A stretch of DNA of 64,000 nt from Planctomycetia bacterium (lineage in GTDB: Bacteria; Planctomycetota; Planctomycetia; Pirellulales; UBA1268): the NCBI GenBank assembly GCA_026401035.1, contig JAPLNR010000054.1, positions 1-64,000 of the forward strand. The letters are read 5' to 3'. This document shows, piece by piece, positions 1-8,383 of this stretch. Position 1 is the stretch's first letter, and each line of letters starts with the position of its first letter. The notes under the pieces are model-generated. The model did not search any database. It was not told the DNA's origin and saw only the letters and a list, made by a program, of their open reading frames with translations. A program made the translations under genes and the position numbers.

Positions 1-14
1 AGACCGCGGCGCTG

Positions 15-425
15 CTATTTGCGTTTTTTGTCGCGCACGCTCGGCACTGCGGAGAGGGTGAAGACGATCACCTCTTCGCCCGTCGCCGTGCTGATGTCGT
101 GATGAACACTCACCGGCTGCGCGCCGGTCACGTCACGGACCATCGCCTCAAGCATCGGCCGCCCCGTGAGCACGAGATGGCTGCGAAGCTGCTTGAGCAA
201 TTCCGCGCCGCGGCCGTTGCCGTTGCCGTTGGCATGCGACTCGATCAGCCGCTGCTCGGCGGCGGTGAGCACCCCCTGGAGATGCACGAACAATTTATTG
301 TCGATCAGGTGCGTATGGATATCGCGGGGACCGCGGCCCATGTACTCCTGCTGAAACCGCGAGATGACGTCGCACACCGCGGCTTCGATCTCCCCCTGCG
401 ACTTCACGTGCTTGGCATTCACCAT
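15..425 (-). CDS. MpsC/DUF2294 family protein, paralogue 1
   Basis: A 136-residue soluble protein of the DUF2294 family (Pfam PF10057, now named after the MpsC component of a Na+-translocating membrane-potential system). Family marks are GRGPRDIHTHL (residues 30-40), the hydrophobic LFVHLQGVLT (45-54) and VHHDIST (107-113). An Asn-Gly run (66-71) forms the linker between the two halves. The ATG at 425 lies seven bases after a GGGAG ribosome site; a TTG two codons upstream is less likely. It is divergent from two further paralogues and csrA. No biochemical role can be read from the sequence; the family name is the only functional hint. Confidence 0.85.
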   Translation of the reverse strand: MVNAKHVKSQGEIEAAVCDVISRFQQEYMGRGPRDIHTHLIDNKLFVHLQGVLTAAEQRLIESHANGNGNGRGAELLKQLRSHLVLTGRPMLEAMVRDVTGAQPVSVHHDISTATGEEVIVFTLSAVPSVRDKKRK

Positions 426-460
426 GTGCAATCTCCCGCAGGGGCCCCGCCGTCAGCCAC

Positions 461-486
461 GCACCCCCTCGTGGTGGGGGGTGTGC
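461..486. other. GC-rich hairpin in the leader of the first MpsC gene
   Basis: GCACCCCC pairs with GGGGGTGTGC around a short TCGTGGT loop. On the minus strand it would lie in the 5' untranslated region of the first MpsC/DUF2294 gene. There is no T-run on either side, so it is not a typical terminator; a regulatory or processing role is only a guess. Confidence 0.35.
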
Positions 487-549
487 TGTTGATTTCGTCG
501 CCACCTGCCCGCTGCCGTGAGCAACACACGCACAGCCGGAAAATCTTGC

Positions 550-577
550 TTGTGTTTCCCAGTTTGCCCAATATAAT
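550..577 (+). promoter_or_regulatory. Predicted sigma70 promoter
   Basis: TTGTGT (550-555) and a perfect TATAAT (572-577) are separated by 16 bases, predicting transcription from about 584 on the plus strand. It faces a structured stretch that ends in an intrinsic terminator at 747 and then the second MpsC gene. A match to TATAAT is notable in DNA this GC-rich. Confidence 0.55.
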
Positions 578-583
578 GTCTGC

Positions 584-747
584 CATCGACGGGCTGTGGT
601 GAATGCAAATCTGCCCTGAACGTCGGTAAAACAGCAATTTGACGGAAGACGAGTCGAGGGGCACTCCGGCCTTGGTCCGGGTGGTCCGTCGCAGCGTAAG
701 CCGGCGCGAGAGAAAGCCTTCGGGCGTTCTCCCACGCCGGCTTTTTT
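584..747 (+). ncRNA. Candidate structured RNA or attenuated leader
   Basis: Between the predicted promoter and a terminator with a T-run lies about 165 nt with no convincing reading frame. GACGGA (641-646) pairs with TCCGTC (685-690), enclosing a second hairpin closed by CCGG/CCGG, and the terminator stem follows. This is the layout of a free small RNA or of a 5' leader controlled by termination ahead of the MpsC-csrA genes. It does not match 6S, SRP or tmRNA features I know. It is a prediction from folding by eye only. Confidence 0.35.
698..747 (+). terminator. Rho-independent terminator
   Basis: AAGCCGGCG (698-706) pairs perfectly with CGCCGGCTT (735-743); the stem is extended by GAGAA/TTCTC around a TTCG-containing loop and runs into six Ts (742-747), with more Ts after. 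It lies about 125 bases upstream of the second MpsC gene, so it either ends a small RNA or works as an attenuator. Confidence 0.7.
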
Positions 748-872
748 CGTTTTTGTCCGGCGCTTTTGGCTCAGACGGGCTGCGAACGCCTGAACGAAGC
801 GAGGCGACGAACCGTGCGGCATTCCCCGGCGTGGGGAATGCCGACCCGATCACGAGCCCCGCAGGAATGCGA

Positions 873-1376
873 ATGAACCATCAAGAAAGCGAGCCCCGAT
901 CGATGAAGCCAGCAACCTATTTCGACGACCATCTTTCCAGCCAGCGACTCGCCCGGCAGGTCGCCCAGGCGACCGGCACTTTCGAGCACCTGCTGACGGG
1001 CCGCGTGCCCACGAGCGTGACGGTGGTTTCCGACGGCGAGTGGCTGGTCGTCAGCCTGCTCGAGGCATTTTCGCCGGTGGAGCGCCGGCTTGCGGCCCAC
1101 GAGGAGGGGGCCGCGCGGGTCCACGACTTCCACCGCTACCTCTTCGACCAGTCGCTCGACTCGATTCGCAGCCATGTCAAACGCAGCACGGGTGTCGAAC
1201 TGCAAAGCGCGATCGCGCACATCGACACGGCCACGGGCAGCGTGCTCAAAACATTCACGACCAATCCGGCCGTGGAACTCTTTCTGCTCGGACAGGGACT
1301 GCCGGCGCTTGGCGTGCCGGTCAATGCCCATCTGCATGCCAATGGAGCGAACGGCAATGGAGCCGTTTGCAACTGA
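873..1376 (+). CDS. MpsC/DUF2294-like protein, paralogue 2
   Basis: A 167-residue protein that resembles the flanking DUF2294 proteins more distantly: an N-terminal helix region, VTVVSDGEWLVVSLLEAFSPVE at the position of the hydrophobic core strand, then a charged helix and a C-terminal half with IAHIDTATGSVLKTF in place of VHHDIST. The C-terminus carries an Asn-Gly-rich tail, a trait shared with the linkers of the other two paralogues. ATG 873 is chosen because AGGA ends six bases before it; the frame is open further upstream but crosses the terminator. It sits 43 bases before csrA and probably shares its transcript. Function unknown. Confidence 0.7.
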   Translation: MNHQESEPRSMKPATYFDDHLSSQRLARQVAQATGTFEHLLTGRVPTSVTVVSDGEWLVVSLLEAFSPVERRLAAHEEGAARVHDFHRYLFDQSLDSIRSHVKRSTGVELQSAIAHIDTATGSVLKTFTTNPAVELFLLGQGLPALGVPVNAHLHANGANGNGAVCN

Positions 1377-1419
1377 GCTTTTTCTCCGGAAGGACCCATA
1401 ACCATGAAGAAGGTGACCA

Positions 1420-1638
1420 ATGTTGGTGCTGACGAGAAAGAATCGCGAAAGCGTCGTGATCGGGCGGCCTGAGGATCTCGAGGTCGTGCTCGAAATCACG
1501 ATCCTCGAAATCGAGGGGGGCCGCGTGCGGCTCGGCTTCGAGGCCGACAACAAGATGCCGATCCACCGCCGTGAGGTGTGGGACCGGATCTGCAATGGAG
1601 AATCAGCGGCGGCTGTCCCACGGGCCGAAAAGAAGTAA
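1420..1638 (+). CDS. csrA: Carbon storage regulator CsrA
   Basis: A 72-residue RNA-binding post-transcriptional regulator that recognises GGA motifs in mRNA leaders. The MLVLTRK N-terminus and the IHRREV segment (about residues 48-53, carrying the RNA-contacting Arg) are the family hallmarks; the acidic EITILEIEGGRVRLGF centre forms the beta strands. Length matches CsrA proteins with a short tail. GAAGAAGGTG lies just before the ATG. It is sandwiched between two MpsC/DUF2294 genes with intervals of 43 and 15 bases, suggesting one operon. Flagellar genes, the usual csrA neighbours, are absent. Confidence 0.97.
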   Translation: MLVLTRKNRESVVIGRPEDLEVVLEITILEIEGGRVRLGFEADNKMPIHRREVWDRICNGESAAAVPRAEKK

Positions 1639-1653
1639 ACGGGAGGCTTGACC

Positions 1654-2091
1654 ATGAAGTCTCAAGGTGAAATCGAGGCCGCCGTCTGCGACGGTATCTC
1701 GAGATTCCAGCAGGAATTCATCGGTCGTGGGCCCAAGGACATCCATGCGCACCTGATCGGCACCCTGCTGGTCGTGCGTCTTCAGGGGGTGCTCACCCCG
1801 GCCGAACGGCAGTTGATCGCACCGCGTGATGAGCCGGCAGAAGCCGGCAGCGGGAATGGCCACGGGAATGGAAATGGGCACGAGAATGGCAACGGCCGTT
1901 CGCTGCTCAAGCAGGTTCGCGCCCACATGGTGGCAACCGGCCGCAATCGGCTGGAATCGATCGTGGAGGAGTCGGTGGGTGTGAAGCTCGTGAGCGTGCA
2001 CCACGACATCTCGACGATCACGGGCGAGGAATTGATCGTGTTCTCGCTGGCCGAAGCCCCGGCCTGCCGGCCAAAGAAACTGAAGGCCTGA
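1654..2091 (+). CDS. MpsC/DUF2294 family protein, paralogue 3
   Basis: A 145-residue protein closely related to paralogue 1: both share SQGEIEAAVCD, SRFQQE, the GRGPKDIHAHL-type motif, the LQGVLT strand and VHHDIST. The linker is an expanded Asn/Gly/His run (about residues 67-85) where paralogue 1 has three NG pairs. ATG 1654 follows GGGAGG by seven bases; a TTG two codons earlier is possible. The gene follows csrA by 15 bases and ends before a strong hairpin. The codons of the NG run contain three GGA triplets within about 20 bases, possible CsrA contacts. Molecular function is not established. Confidence 0.85.
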   Translation: MKSQGEIEAAVCDGISRFQQEFIGRGPKDIHAHLIGTLLVVRLQGVLTPAERQLIAPRDEPAEAGSGNGHGNGNGHENGNGRSLLKQVRAHMVATGRNRLESIVEESVGVKLVSVHHDISTITGEELIVFSLAEAPACRPKKLKA

Positions 2092-2096
2092 GTCGG

Positions 2097-2130
2097 CGTG
2101 TGGGGCGGACTCCGAGCCCCGCCCCACACG
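2097..2130 (+). terminator. Strong hairpin ending the MpsC-csrA operon
   Basis: A perfect 12-bp stem CGTGTGGGGCGG/CCGCCCCACACG with a 10-nt loop starts six bases after the stop codon at 2091. The following CGCTTCTTC is only weakly T-rich, so termination may be partial. Confidence 0.55.
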
Positions 2131-2175
2131 CGCTTCTTCACGCCAACGCGTTGCCGTCGTCAACACGCCCAACCC

Positions 2176-2310
2176 GGCTCGGGCTACCCACGCCCCGTCG
2201 CCGGACGTTCGCTGCGGGCATCCGTGCCCTTCGCTCACTCGATGCTGACTGCGCTCCGCCATCCTGGCTGCGCTGGCCAGCAACGCCGGCTCCCGGGGCG
2301 TGGGTAGCCC
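2176..2310. repeat. Hairpin repeat element, copy A
   Basis: A 135-bp element bounded by perfect 17-bp inverted arms (2181-2197 and 2294-2310) that also occurs near 50.9 kb and 59.2 kb. The loop region contains the shared GCTCACTCGATGCTGACTG block and a second stem GCCGG/CCGGC. Relative to the other copies, arm positions change in pairs: CTACCCACGCCCC here against CTCCCCGTGCCCC there, each matched on the opposite arm. Confidence 0.8.
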
Positions 2311-2418
2311 TTCGCCTGACCCTGTGAAGTTCGATAGCGCGGGGCGATCGGCTCGGCAAAAAGAGCCATGACAAGTCCGACGGTGTCAGCGTGTCGGCCA
2401 GACGCTACGCTACGTCGC

Positions 2419-3606
2419 ATGACAACCCCGAAGACCCCCACCCTCCGCGGCACGACCGTGCTGCTCGTCGACGACCAGCCGATCATTGGCGAGGCCGTCC
2501 GCCGGATGCTCGCCGGCGAGGAGGGGATCACGTTTCATTACTGCAAGGATGCGCCGGCGGCGCTCGAGATGGCGGCCGCGATCGGCCCCACGGTCATCCT
2601 GCAGGATCTCGTGATGCCCGAGATCGAGGGGCTCGAACTCGTGAAGCTCTTTCGGGCCGACGAGCGGTTTCGCGAAGTGCCGATCATCGTGCTTTCCACG
2701 AAGGAAGAGGCGGCGGTGAAGGCCGAGGCCTTCGCGCTCGGGGCCAACGACTACATCGTGAAACTGCCCGACCGGCTCGAGTTGATCGCCCGGGTGCGGC
2801 ACCACTCCCGCGGTTATGTCGCGCTGCTCGAGCGAAACGAGGCGTTTGCGGCTCTGCAGGCGAGCCAGCAGGTGCTCGCAAACGATCTGGCGACCGCGGC
2901 GCAATATGTGCGGTCACTGCTGCCGCCCCCCCAGCAGATCGACACGGTGGCGGCCGACTGGCGGTTTATCCCCTCGGCAGATCTCGGGGGCGATGCGTTT
3001 GGCTACCACAAACTCGACGACACCACCGTGGCGGTCTACCTGCTCGACGTCTGCGGCCACGGGGTGGGCGCGGCGCTGCTCAGCGTGTCGGCGCTGAATG
3101 CGATTCGCAGCGAAGCGCTGCCCAACACCGATTTTCACGACCCCGGATCCGTGCTGGCCGCGCTCAACAAGGCGTTTCCCATGGAGCGGCAAAACGACAT
3201 GTTTTTCACGATCTGGTACGGGGTCTATAACACGGCCACCCGAAGGATCCGCTGGGCGGGTGGCGGCCATCCGCCGGCGGTGCTGCTGGCTGGCGACGAG
3301 ACCGAGAAACCAACGATGCTCGACTCCGATGGTCCCTTGATCGGGGCCGTCGACGGCCTGGAGTTCGATTCCCGGGAGGCGTCGGTTCCGGCCGGGTCGC
3401 GGCTCTTTGTCTACAGCGACGGAGCCTTTGAAATCAGCCGTCCGGATGGATCGATGTGGTCGTTCGACGAGTTTTTGACGACGTTGACGGCGCGGCCCAA
3501 TGGCCAGGAAAGCCGGATGGACGCCCTCGTGACCGCCGTGCGAAAAATCTCGGAACGCGACGATTTCAACGACGATTTCTCGATGGTCGAGCTCGTTTTG
3601 GGCTGA
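2419..3606 (+). CDS. Response regulator with PP2C-type phosphatase domain
   Basis: A 395-residue two-domain protein. Residues 12-125 are a receiver domain: acidic pair D18-D19, phospho-acceptor D63 in ILQDLVMP, S93/T94 and K115 in DYIVKLP. A helical linker (about 130-170) leads to an RsbU/SpoIIE-like serine phosphatase with the metal-binding Asp motifs SADLGGDAFGY (D192), LLDVCGHGVG (D210), FVYSDG and the final FNDDFSMVEL. Such proteins turn a two-component signal into control of an anti-sigma/anti-anti-sigma switch. No kinase or partner lies nearby. ATG 2419 is chosen because the receiver fold begins right after it; an in-frame ATG at 2368 adds 17 unlikely residues. Confidence 0.92.
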   Translation: MTTPKTPTLRGTTVLLVDDQPIIGEAVRRMLAGEEGITFHYCKDAPAALEMAAAIGPTVILQDLVMPEIEGLELVKLFRADERFREVPIIVLSTKEEAAVKAEAFALGANDYIVKLPDRLELIARVRHHSRGYVALLERNEAFAALQASQQVLANDLATAAQYVRSLLPPPQQIDTVAADWRFIPSADLGGDAFGYHKLDDTTVAVYLLDVCGHGVGAALLSVSALNAIRSEALPNTDFHDPGSVLAALNKAFPMERQNDMFFTIWYGVYNTATRRIRWAGGGHPPAVLLAGDETEKPTMLDSDGPLIGAVDGLEFDSREASVPAGSRLFVYSDGAFEISRPDGSMWSFDEFLTTLTARPNGQESRMDALVTAVRKISERDDFNDDFSMVELVLG

Positions 3607-3661
3607 TTTTTGACCGCAACAACCGCCGACCCGCCCGTCTTGGCCCGCGAAATGGGCCGTC

Positions 3662-3689
3662 TTGCACGGGAATTTCGAATCCGTACACT
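3662..3689 (+). promoter_or_regulatory. Predicted promoter of the tRNA-tuf cluster
   Basis: TTGCAC (3662-3667) and TACACT (3684-3689) are 16 bases apart, 26 bases before the first tRNA. The predicted start near 3696 would give a short leader, as expected for a tRNA operon. Confidence 0.5.
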
Positions 3690-3715
3690 TTGAAGTTTCG
3701 CGGTCCCGACCGGCC

Positions 3716-3788
3716 GCTAGCGTAGCTCAATTGGCAGAGCAGCTGATTTGTAATCAGCAGGTTGCGGGTTCAACTCCCGCCGCTAGCT
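3716..3788 (+). tRNA. tRNA-Thr (anticodon TGT)
   Basis: A 73-nt cloverleaf with acceptor GCTAGCG/CGCTAGC, the GTAGCTCA D-arm start, anticodon loop TTTGTAA in a GCTGA/TCAGC stem and T-loop GGTTCAACTCC. It reads ACA. CCA is not encoded. First of four clustered tRNAs upstream of tuf. Confidence 0.97.
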
Positions 3789-3877
3789 CACCGCAGCCAC
3801 GCCCGCCCACGGTCTCGCGCAAAGACTTCAGTTTCAGTTATTTACAACCGACAACAACACACGTCCAAAAAAGACAG

Positions 3878-3959
3878 GGGGAGTTTCCCGAGCGGTCAAA
3901 GGGGTCAGACTGTAAATCTGATGGCTATGCCTTCGCAGGTTCGAATCCTGCACTCCCCA
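3878..3959 (+). tRNA. tRNA-Tyr (anticodon GTA)
   Basis: An 82-nt class II tRNA with a long variable arm, acceptor GGGGAGT/ACTCCCC, anticodon loop CTGTAAA and T-loop GGTTCGAATCC. It reads TAC and TAT. CCA is not encoded. Confidence 0.97.
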
Positions 3960-3978
3960 GTCCTGCCCTGTTGCCACT

Positions 3979-4049
3979 GCGGGTGTAGCTCAATGGTAGA
4001 GCAATAGCCTTCCAAGCTAAAGACGAGGGTTCGATTCCCTCTACCCGCT
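3979..4049 (+). tRNA. tRNA-Gly (anticodon TCC)
   Basis: A 71-nt tRNA with acceptor GCGGGTG/TACCCGC (one G-T pair), short D-loop, anticodon loop CTTCCAA and T-loop GGTTCGATTCC. It reads GGA and GGG. Confidence 0.97.
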
Positions 4050-4142
4050 TCCTCCCACTCACGCCGCACCCAACCACCCACCAAAACACAACACCTGGAA
4101 CACTGCACATCTGAATTCCGCCGCGGCAACCTGGTCGCACTC

Positions 4143-4216
<74 letters not shown>

Positions 4217-4352
4217 CCGGCACGAGACATTTCAATCCATCTGTTCAAGTCACTCCGGTCGGACCGTTTCCGGCCGGAAATAAGAGGTTTCGAGAACTGA
4301 CGGCAGGCCGTGGTGCCTGCAGCCACCAGAGAGGAAGATCGAGGGAGAAAGC

Positions 4353-5552
<1,200 letters not shown>

Positions 5553-5557
5553 TCAAG

Positions 5558-5577
5558 GCCGGGGTCCCAGCCCCGGC
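5558..5577. other. Hairpin after tuf
   Basis: GCCGGGG/CCCCGGC with a TCCCAG loop starts five bases after the tuf stop. There is no T-run. It is the first of three hairpins between tuf and tRNA-Trp and may slow or end transcription or protect the mRNA end. Confidence 0.4.
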
Positions 5578-5588
5578 TCGGCTGATTG

Positions 5589-5606
5589 AGGCCGGTCTGC
5601 CGGCCT
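5589..5606. other. Second hairpin between tuf and tRNA-Trp
   Basis: AGGCCGG TCTG CCGGCCT, a perfect 7-bp stem with a tetraloop. No T-run follows. Confidence 0.4.
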
Positions 5607-5638
5607 GAAAGAGACTTATTGGTAATTGAAAACTAGGA

Positions 5639-5666
5639 GCGGAGCCCCCGTCGCCGGGGGCTCCGC
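5639..5666. other. Perfect 12-bp hairpin before tRNA-Trp
   Basis: GCGGAGCCCCCG pairs perfectly with CGGGGGCTCCGC around a TCGC tetraloop, ending six bases before tRNA-Trp. Lacking a T-run, it may be an RNA processing site separating tuf mRNA from the tRNA. Confidence 0.45.
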
Positions 5667-5672
5667 AACCAC

Positions 5673-5745
5673 AGGGGCGTAGCTCAACTGGCAGAGCGCT
5701 GGTCTCCAAAACCAGAGGTTGCGAGTTCGATTCCCGCCGCCCCTG
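5673..5745 (+). tRNA. tRNA-Trp (anticodon CCA)
   Basis: A 73-nt tRNA with acceptor AGGGGCG/CGCCCCT, anticodon loop CTCCAAA in CTGGT/ACCAG and T-loop AGTTCGATTCC. Its place between tuf and secE is the conserved bacterial arrangement. Confidence 0.97.
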
Positions 5746-5791
5746 CTGGATCGAGGCGGAGCCAAGGCAGCGCGAAGGAGCGCCAAGAAAC

Positions 5792-6274
5792 ATGGCAAGT
5801 ACGCAAGACAATCAGGCCGCCGGTGGAACGCTCTGGAGTGAACTCCTGAGCTTCGGTGTCTACAAGCGCAACCAAGGGAGAGTGACGAGGCAGGTAACCT
5901 TCGCGGCATTGGCGATCACCCTGGCCATTGGTGTGTGGCGGCTCTCGCAGCTGCTGCCGCTGTGGTTCGCGAGTGGTGCGGCCCTCGCTCCGACGGAGCC
6001 GGCCGCCGATCTCGGCGTGGTGCGATTCCTGGTGCCCTGGATCCTGCTGGCGGCTGGATTATGGTTTCTCTTCAGACTGGTCAACGTGCCGCGGGTCGCC
6101 GACTTCCTGATTTCCGTCGAGACGGAGATGGCGAAGGTGTCCTGGCCGAGCGGTTCCGAGGTTGTCCGCAGCTCGGCCGTGGTGATTTTTCTGATCTTCG
6201 CCTTGGCGGCGATCCTCGCGGCGTACGATCTCTTCTGGTGGTTCGTGCTCCGGGCCATCCAGGGATTCAAGTGA
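5792..6274 (+). CDS. secE: Preprotein translocase subunit SecE
   Basis: A 160-residue inner-membrane subunit that clamps SecY in the SecYEG channel. The family core, ISVETEMAKVSWPS followed by a transmembrane helix (about 126-152), is at the C-terminus. Two more hydrophobic segments (about 35-58 and 77-95) precede it, making a three-helix protein rather than the one-helix minimal form. AAGGAG lies ten bases before ATG 5792. It is followed by nusG, as in most bacteria. Confidence 0.93.
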   Translation: MASTQDNQAAGGTLWSELLSFGVYKRNQGRVTRQVTFAALAITLAIGVWRLSQLLPLWFASGAALAPTEPAADLGVVRFLVPWILLAAGLWFLFRLVNVPRVADFLISVETEMAKVSWPSGSEVVRSSAVVIFLIFALAAILAAYDLFWWFVLRAIQGFK

Positions 6275-6296
6275 TTCTCACCACAACGGCAACGCC

Positions 6297-7091
6297 ATGA
6301 ACGCCATGAACGACCATTCGCACGACGAAACCCCGGCCGAAAAAGACCCCCTGCTGGCGGCCGCCAACGAGCATCCCGCCGCGCAGTCGGCTGCTCATGA
6401 ATCGCCAGTTGCCCAGGCGCCAGTCGCCCAATCTTCAGTCGCCGAGGATCTGGAAGACGAAGACGACGGCACGCCCGCCGAACTCGACGACCCGTTTGCC
6501 GGCAGCGAAGACGCAAAGCCCGTCGCCACGGCCTCCGACGAAGAGACCGCGCCCATCGGCGACCGGCAGTGGTACATCCTCAAGGTGCAGAGCAATCGCG
6601 AGGACTCGATCCGCGAAACCCTGCTCCGCCGGATCTCGATGCAGGGGCTCGACCGCTATTTTGGCGACGTGATCGTTCCCAAGGAGCAGGTCACCGAGTT
6701 TAAAGGTGGCAAAAAACGCGTGGTTTCACGCAAGCTCTATCCGGGCTACATCCTTGTGAACATGATCTTGAACGACGAGACGTGGTATCTCGTGAGGGAG
6801 ACCGGTGGCATCGGCGACTTCACCGGATCGGCCGGGCGTCCCAGCCCGATGCTGCCGCAGGATGTCGCCAAACTGCTCAACAAGACCGTGGAGAAGGCCG
6901 ACGAGGCGCCCCGCCTGAAGATCAACTTCAAGAAGGGCGACCGGGTAAAGATCAACGAGGGCACCTTCGAGAACTTCGAGGGCGAGGTCGAGGCGATCGA
7001 CGAGGCCAACGGCCGCGTGACGGTGATGCTGAGCATCTTCGGCCGATCGACGCCCGTGGACATCGAGTATTGGCAGATCGAGTCGGTGTGA
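6297..7091 (+). CDS. nusG: Transcription antitermination factor NusG
   Basis: A 264-residue transcription elongation factor. An acidic, Ala/Pro-rich N-terminal extension of about 80 residues precedes the NGN domain ([19 protein letters not shown] to GGIGDFTGS), which binds the RNA polymerase clamp, and a C-terminal KOW domain ([19 protein letters not shown] to the end). The extension makes it much longer than the roughly 180-residue enterobacterial form. The start is ATG 6297 or the in-frame ATG at 6306; neither has a clear ribosome site. It follows secE by 22 bases. Confidence 0.95.
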   Translation: MNAMNDHSHDETPAEKDPLLAAANEHPAAQSAAHESPVAQAPVAQSSVAEDLEDEDDGTPAELDDPFAGSEDAKPVATASDEETAPIGDRQWYILKVQSNREDSIRETLLRRISMQGLDRYFGDVIVPKEQVTEFKGGKKRVVSRKLYPGYILVNMILNDETWYLVRETGGIGDFTGSAGRPSPMLPQDVAKLLNKTVEKADEAPRLKINFKKGDRVKINEGTFENFEGEVEAIDEANGRVTVMLSIFGRSTPVDIEYWQIESV

Positions 7092-7168
7092 TTTGAACTC
7101 GGCCCATCGCGGGCCGGCAATGATCGATTCAGTGATTGATTGGCGAACAGGTGAGCGAAGGATAAATC

Positions 7169-7594
7169 ATGGCAAAGCAGATGGTCGGACAGGCTAAGTT
7201 TCAGGTTCCCGGCGGACAGGCCACGCCGGCGCCCCCGGTAGGCACCTCGCTCGGCCGTTTCGGCATCAACCTCGGCCAGTTCGTGCAGCAGTTCAACGAC
7301 CGCACGCGCGAGGCCGCCGGCATGGCGATCCCCGTCGTCGTGACGATCTACAACGACCGCTCGTTCGACTTCATCACCAAGAGCCCCCCGGCCGCGGCCC
7401 TGCTCAAGAAGATGGTCGGCCTCGCTAAGGGGTCGGGCGTGCCCAACAAGGACAAGGTCGGCAAGGTCACACAGGCGCAGCTTGACGAGATCGTGCGTCT
7501 CAAGGGCGCCGACCTGAATGCCCGCGACGCCGAGCATGCCCGCCGGATGATCGAGGGCACCGCCCGCAGCATGGGCATCACGGTCGAAGGCTGA
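7169..7594 (+). CDS. rplK: 50S ribosomal protein L11
   Basis: A 141-residue protein of the GTPase-associated centre of the large subunit. The [21 protein letters not shown]-terminus, [14 protein letters not shown] and the C-terminal RNA-binding domain ending in [12 protein letters not shown] are characteristic and the length is exact. GAAGGA precedes the ATG. First gene of the L11-L1-L10-L12 series. Confidence 0.98.
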   Translation: MAKQMVGQAKFQVPGGQATPAPPVGTSLGRFGINLGQFVQQFNDRTREAAGMAIPVVVTIYNDRSFDFITKSPPAAALLKKMVGLAKGSGVPNKDKVGKVTQAQLDEIVRLKGADLNARDAEHARRMIEGTARSMGITVEG

Positions 7595-7688
7595 CGCTGT
7601 TTCCCGCATCCGTTCCAAACAACGACGATTTCCCTCACAACTTCCCCCTCCCTCCTTCCATTCGTTCACCAGAACCAGGACTCCAGCC

Positions 7689-8369
7689 GTGCCAGTTACG
7701 AAGCGCATGCGGGCGATGCTCGCCAAGAAGCCCCAGTCGGAAGCCGCCCTGCCCATCGCCGAAGCCATTGCGGTGCTGAAGGGTTTTCCGCCCACCAAGT
7801 TCGACCAGACGGTCGAGATCCACATGCGTCTGGGAATCGACCCGAAGCAGGCCGACCAGATCATCCGCGGCTCCCTTGTGCTGCCCCACGGCATCGGCAA
7901 GTCGAAGCGGGTCGTGGTGTTTGCGAAGGGCAACCTCGCCGACGACGCCCGGGCAGCCGGCGCTGAAGAGGTGGGGGCCGATGATCTCGCCAAGAAGATC
8001 AAGGAAGGCTGGACCGACTTCGACGTCTGCATCGCCGCCCCCGACATGATGGGGCTCGTCGGCCCCCTCGGCAAAGTTCTCGGCCCGCGCGGCCTGATGC
8101 CGAGCCCCCGGGCAGGCACGGTCACCGCAGACATCGCCAAGACCGTGAGCGAGTACAAGGCCGGCAAGGTCGAGTTTCGCAACGACCCCACGGGCATCGT
8201 GCATGCCGTCGTGGGCAAGTGCAGCTTTGATGCGACCAAACTCGCCGACAACATCCGCGCCTTCGTCGATCACATCATGTCGCTGCAGCCCGGCAGCGTC
8301 CGCGGCCAATACGTAAAGAGCATTTCGATCTCCGGCACAATGACCCCTGGAGTAATGGTCGCGGCATAG
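7689..8369 (+). CDS. rplA: 50S ribosomal protein L1
   Basis: A 226-residue protein of the L1 stalk, usually also an autogenous repressor of its operon. Conserved segments are [20 protein letters not shown], the VFAKG strand, [19 protein letters not shown] and [16 protein letters not shown]. It begins with GTG at 7689 after AGGA; no better ATG is available. It follows rplK by 94 bases and precedes rplJ by 14. Confidence 0.98.
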   Translation: MPVTKRMRAMLAKKPQSEAALPIAEAIAVLKGFPPTKFDQTVEIHMRLGIDPKQADQIIRGSLVLPHGIGKSKRVVVFAKGNLADDARAAGAEEVGADDLAKKIKEGWTDFDVCIAAPDMMGLVGPLGKVLGPRGLMPSPRAGTVTADIAKTVSEYKAGKVEFRNDPTGIVHAVVGKCSFDATKLADNIRAFVDHIMSLQPGSVRGQYVKSISISGTMTPGVMVAA

Positions 8370-8383
8370 CCGCCAGAGCACCC

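Noticed and set aside
580-750. Known housekeeping RNA (6S, SRP RNA or tmRNA) in the leader region
   Set aside because: None of the diagnostic elements (SRP tetraloop region, tmRNA alanine acceptor, long 6S rod) is present.
1404-1472. Twenty-two-codon frame starting just before csrA and overlapping it
   Set aside because: It is in a different frame from csrA, very basic and short. It could couple translation to csrA but there is no independent support.
2138-2374. Small frames running through the hairpin repeats (also near 50.9 and 59.2 kb)
   Set aside because: Their translations follow the repeat, differ in frame between copies and have no ribosome sites; the conserved feature is the pairing of the DNA arms.
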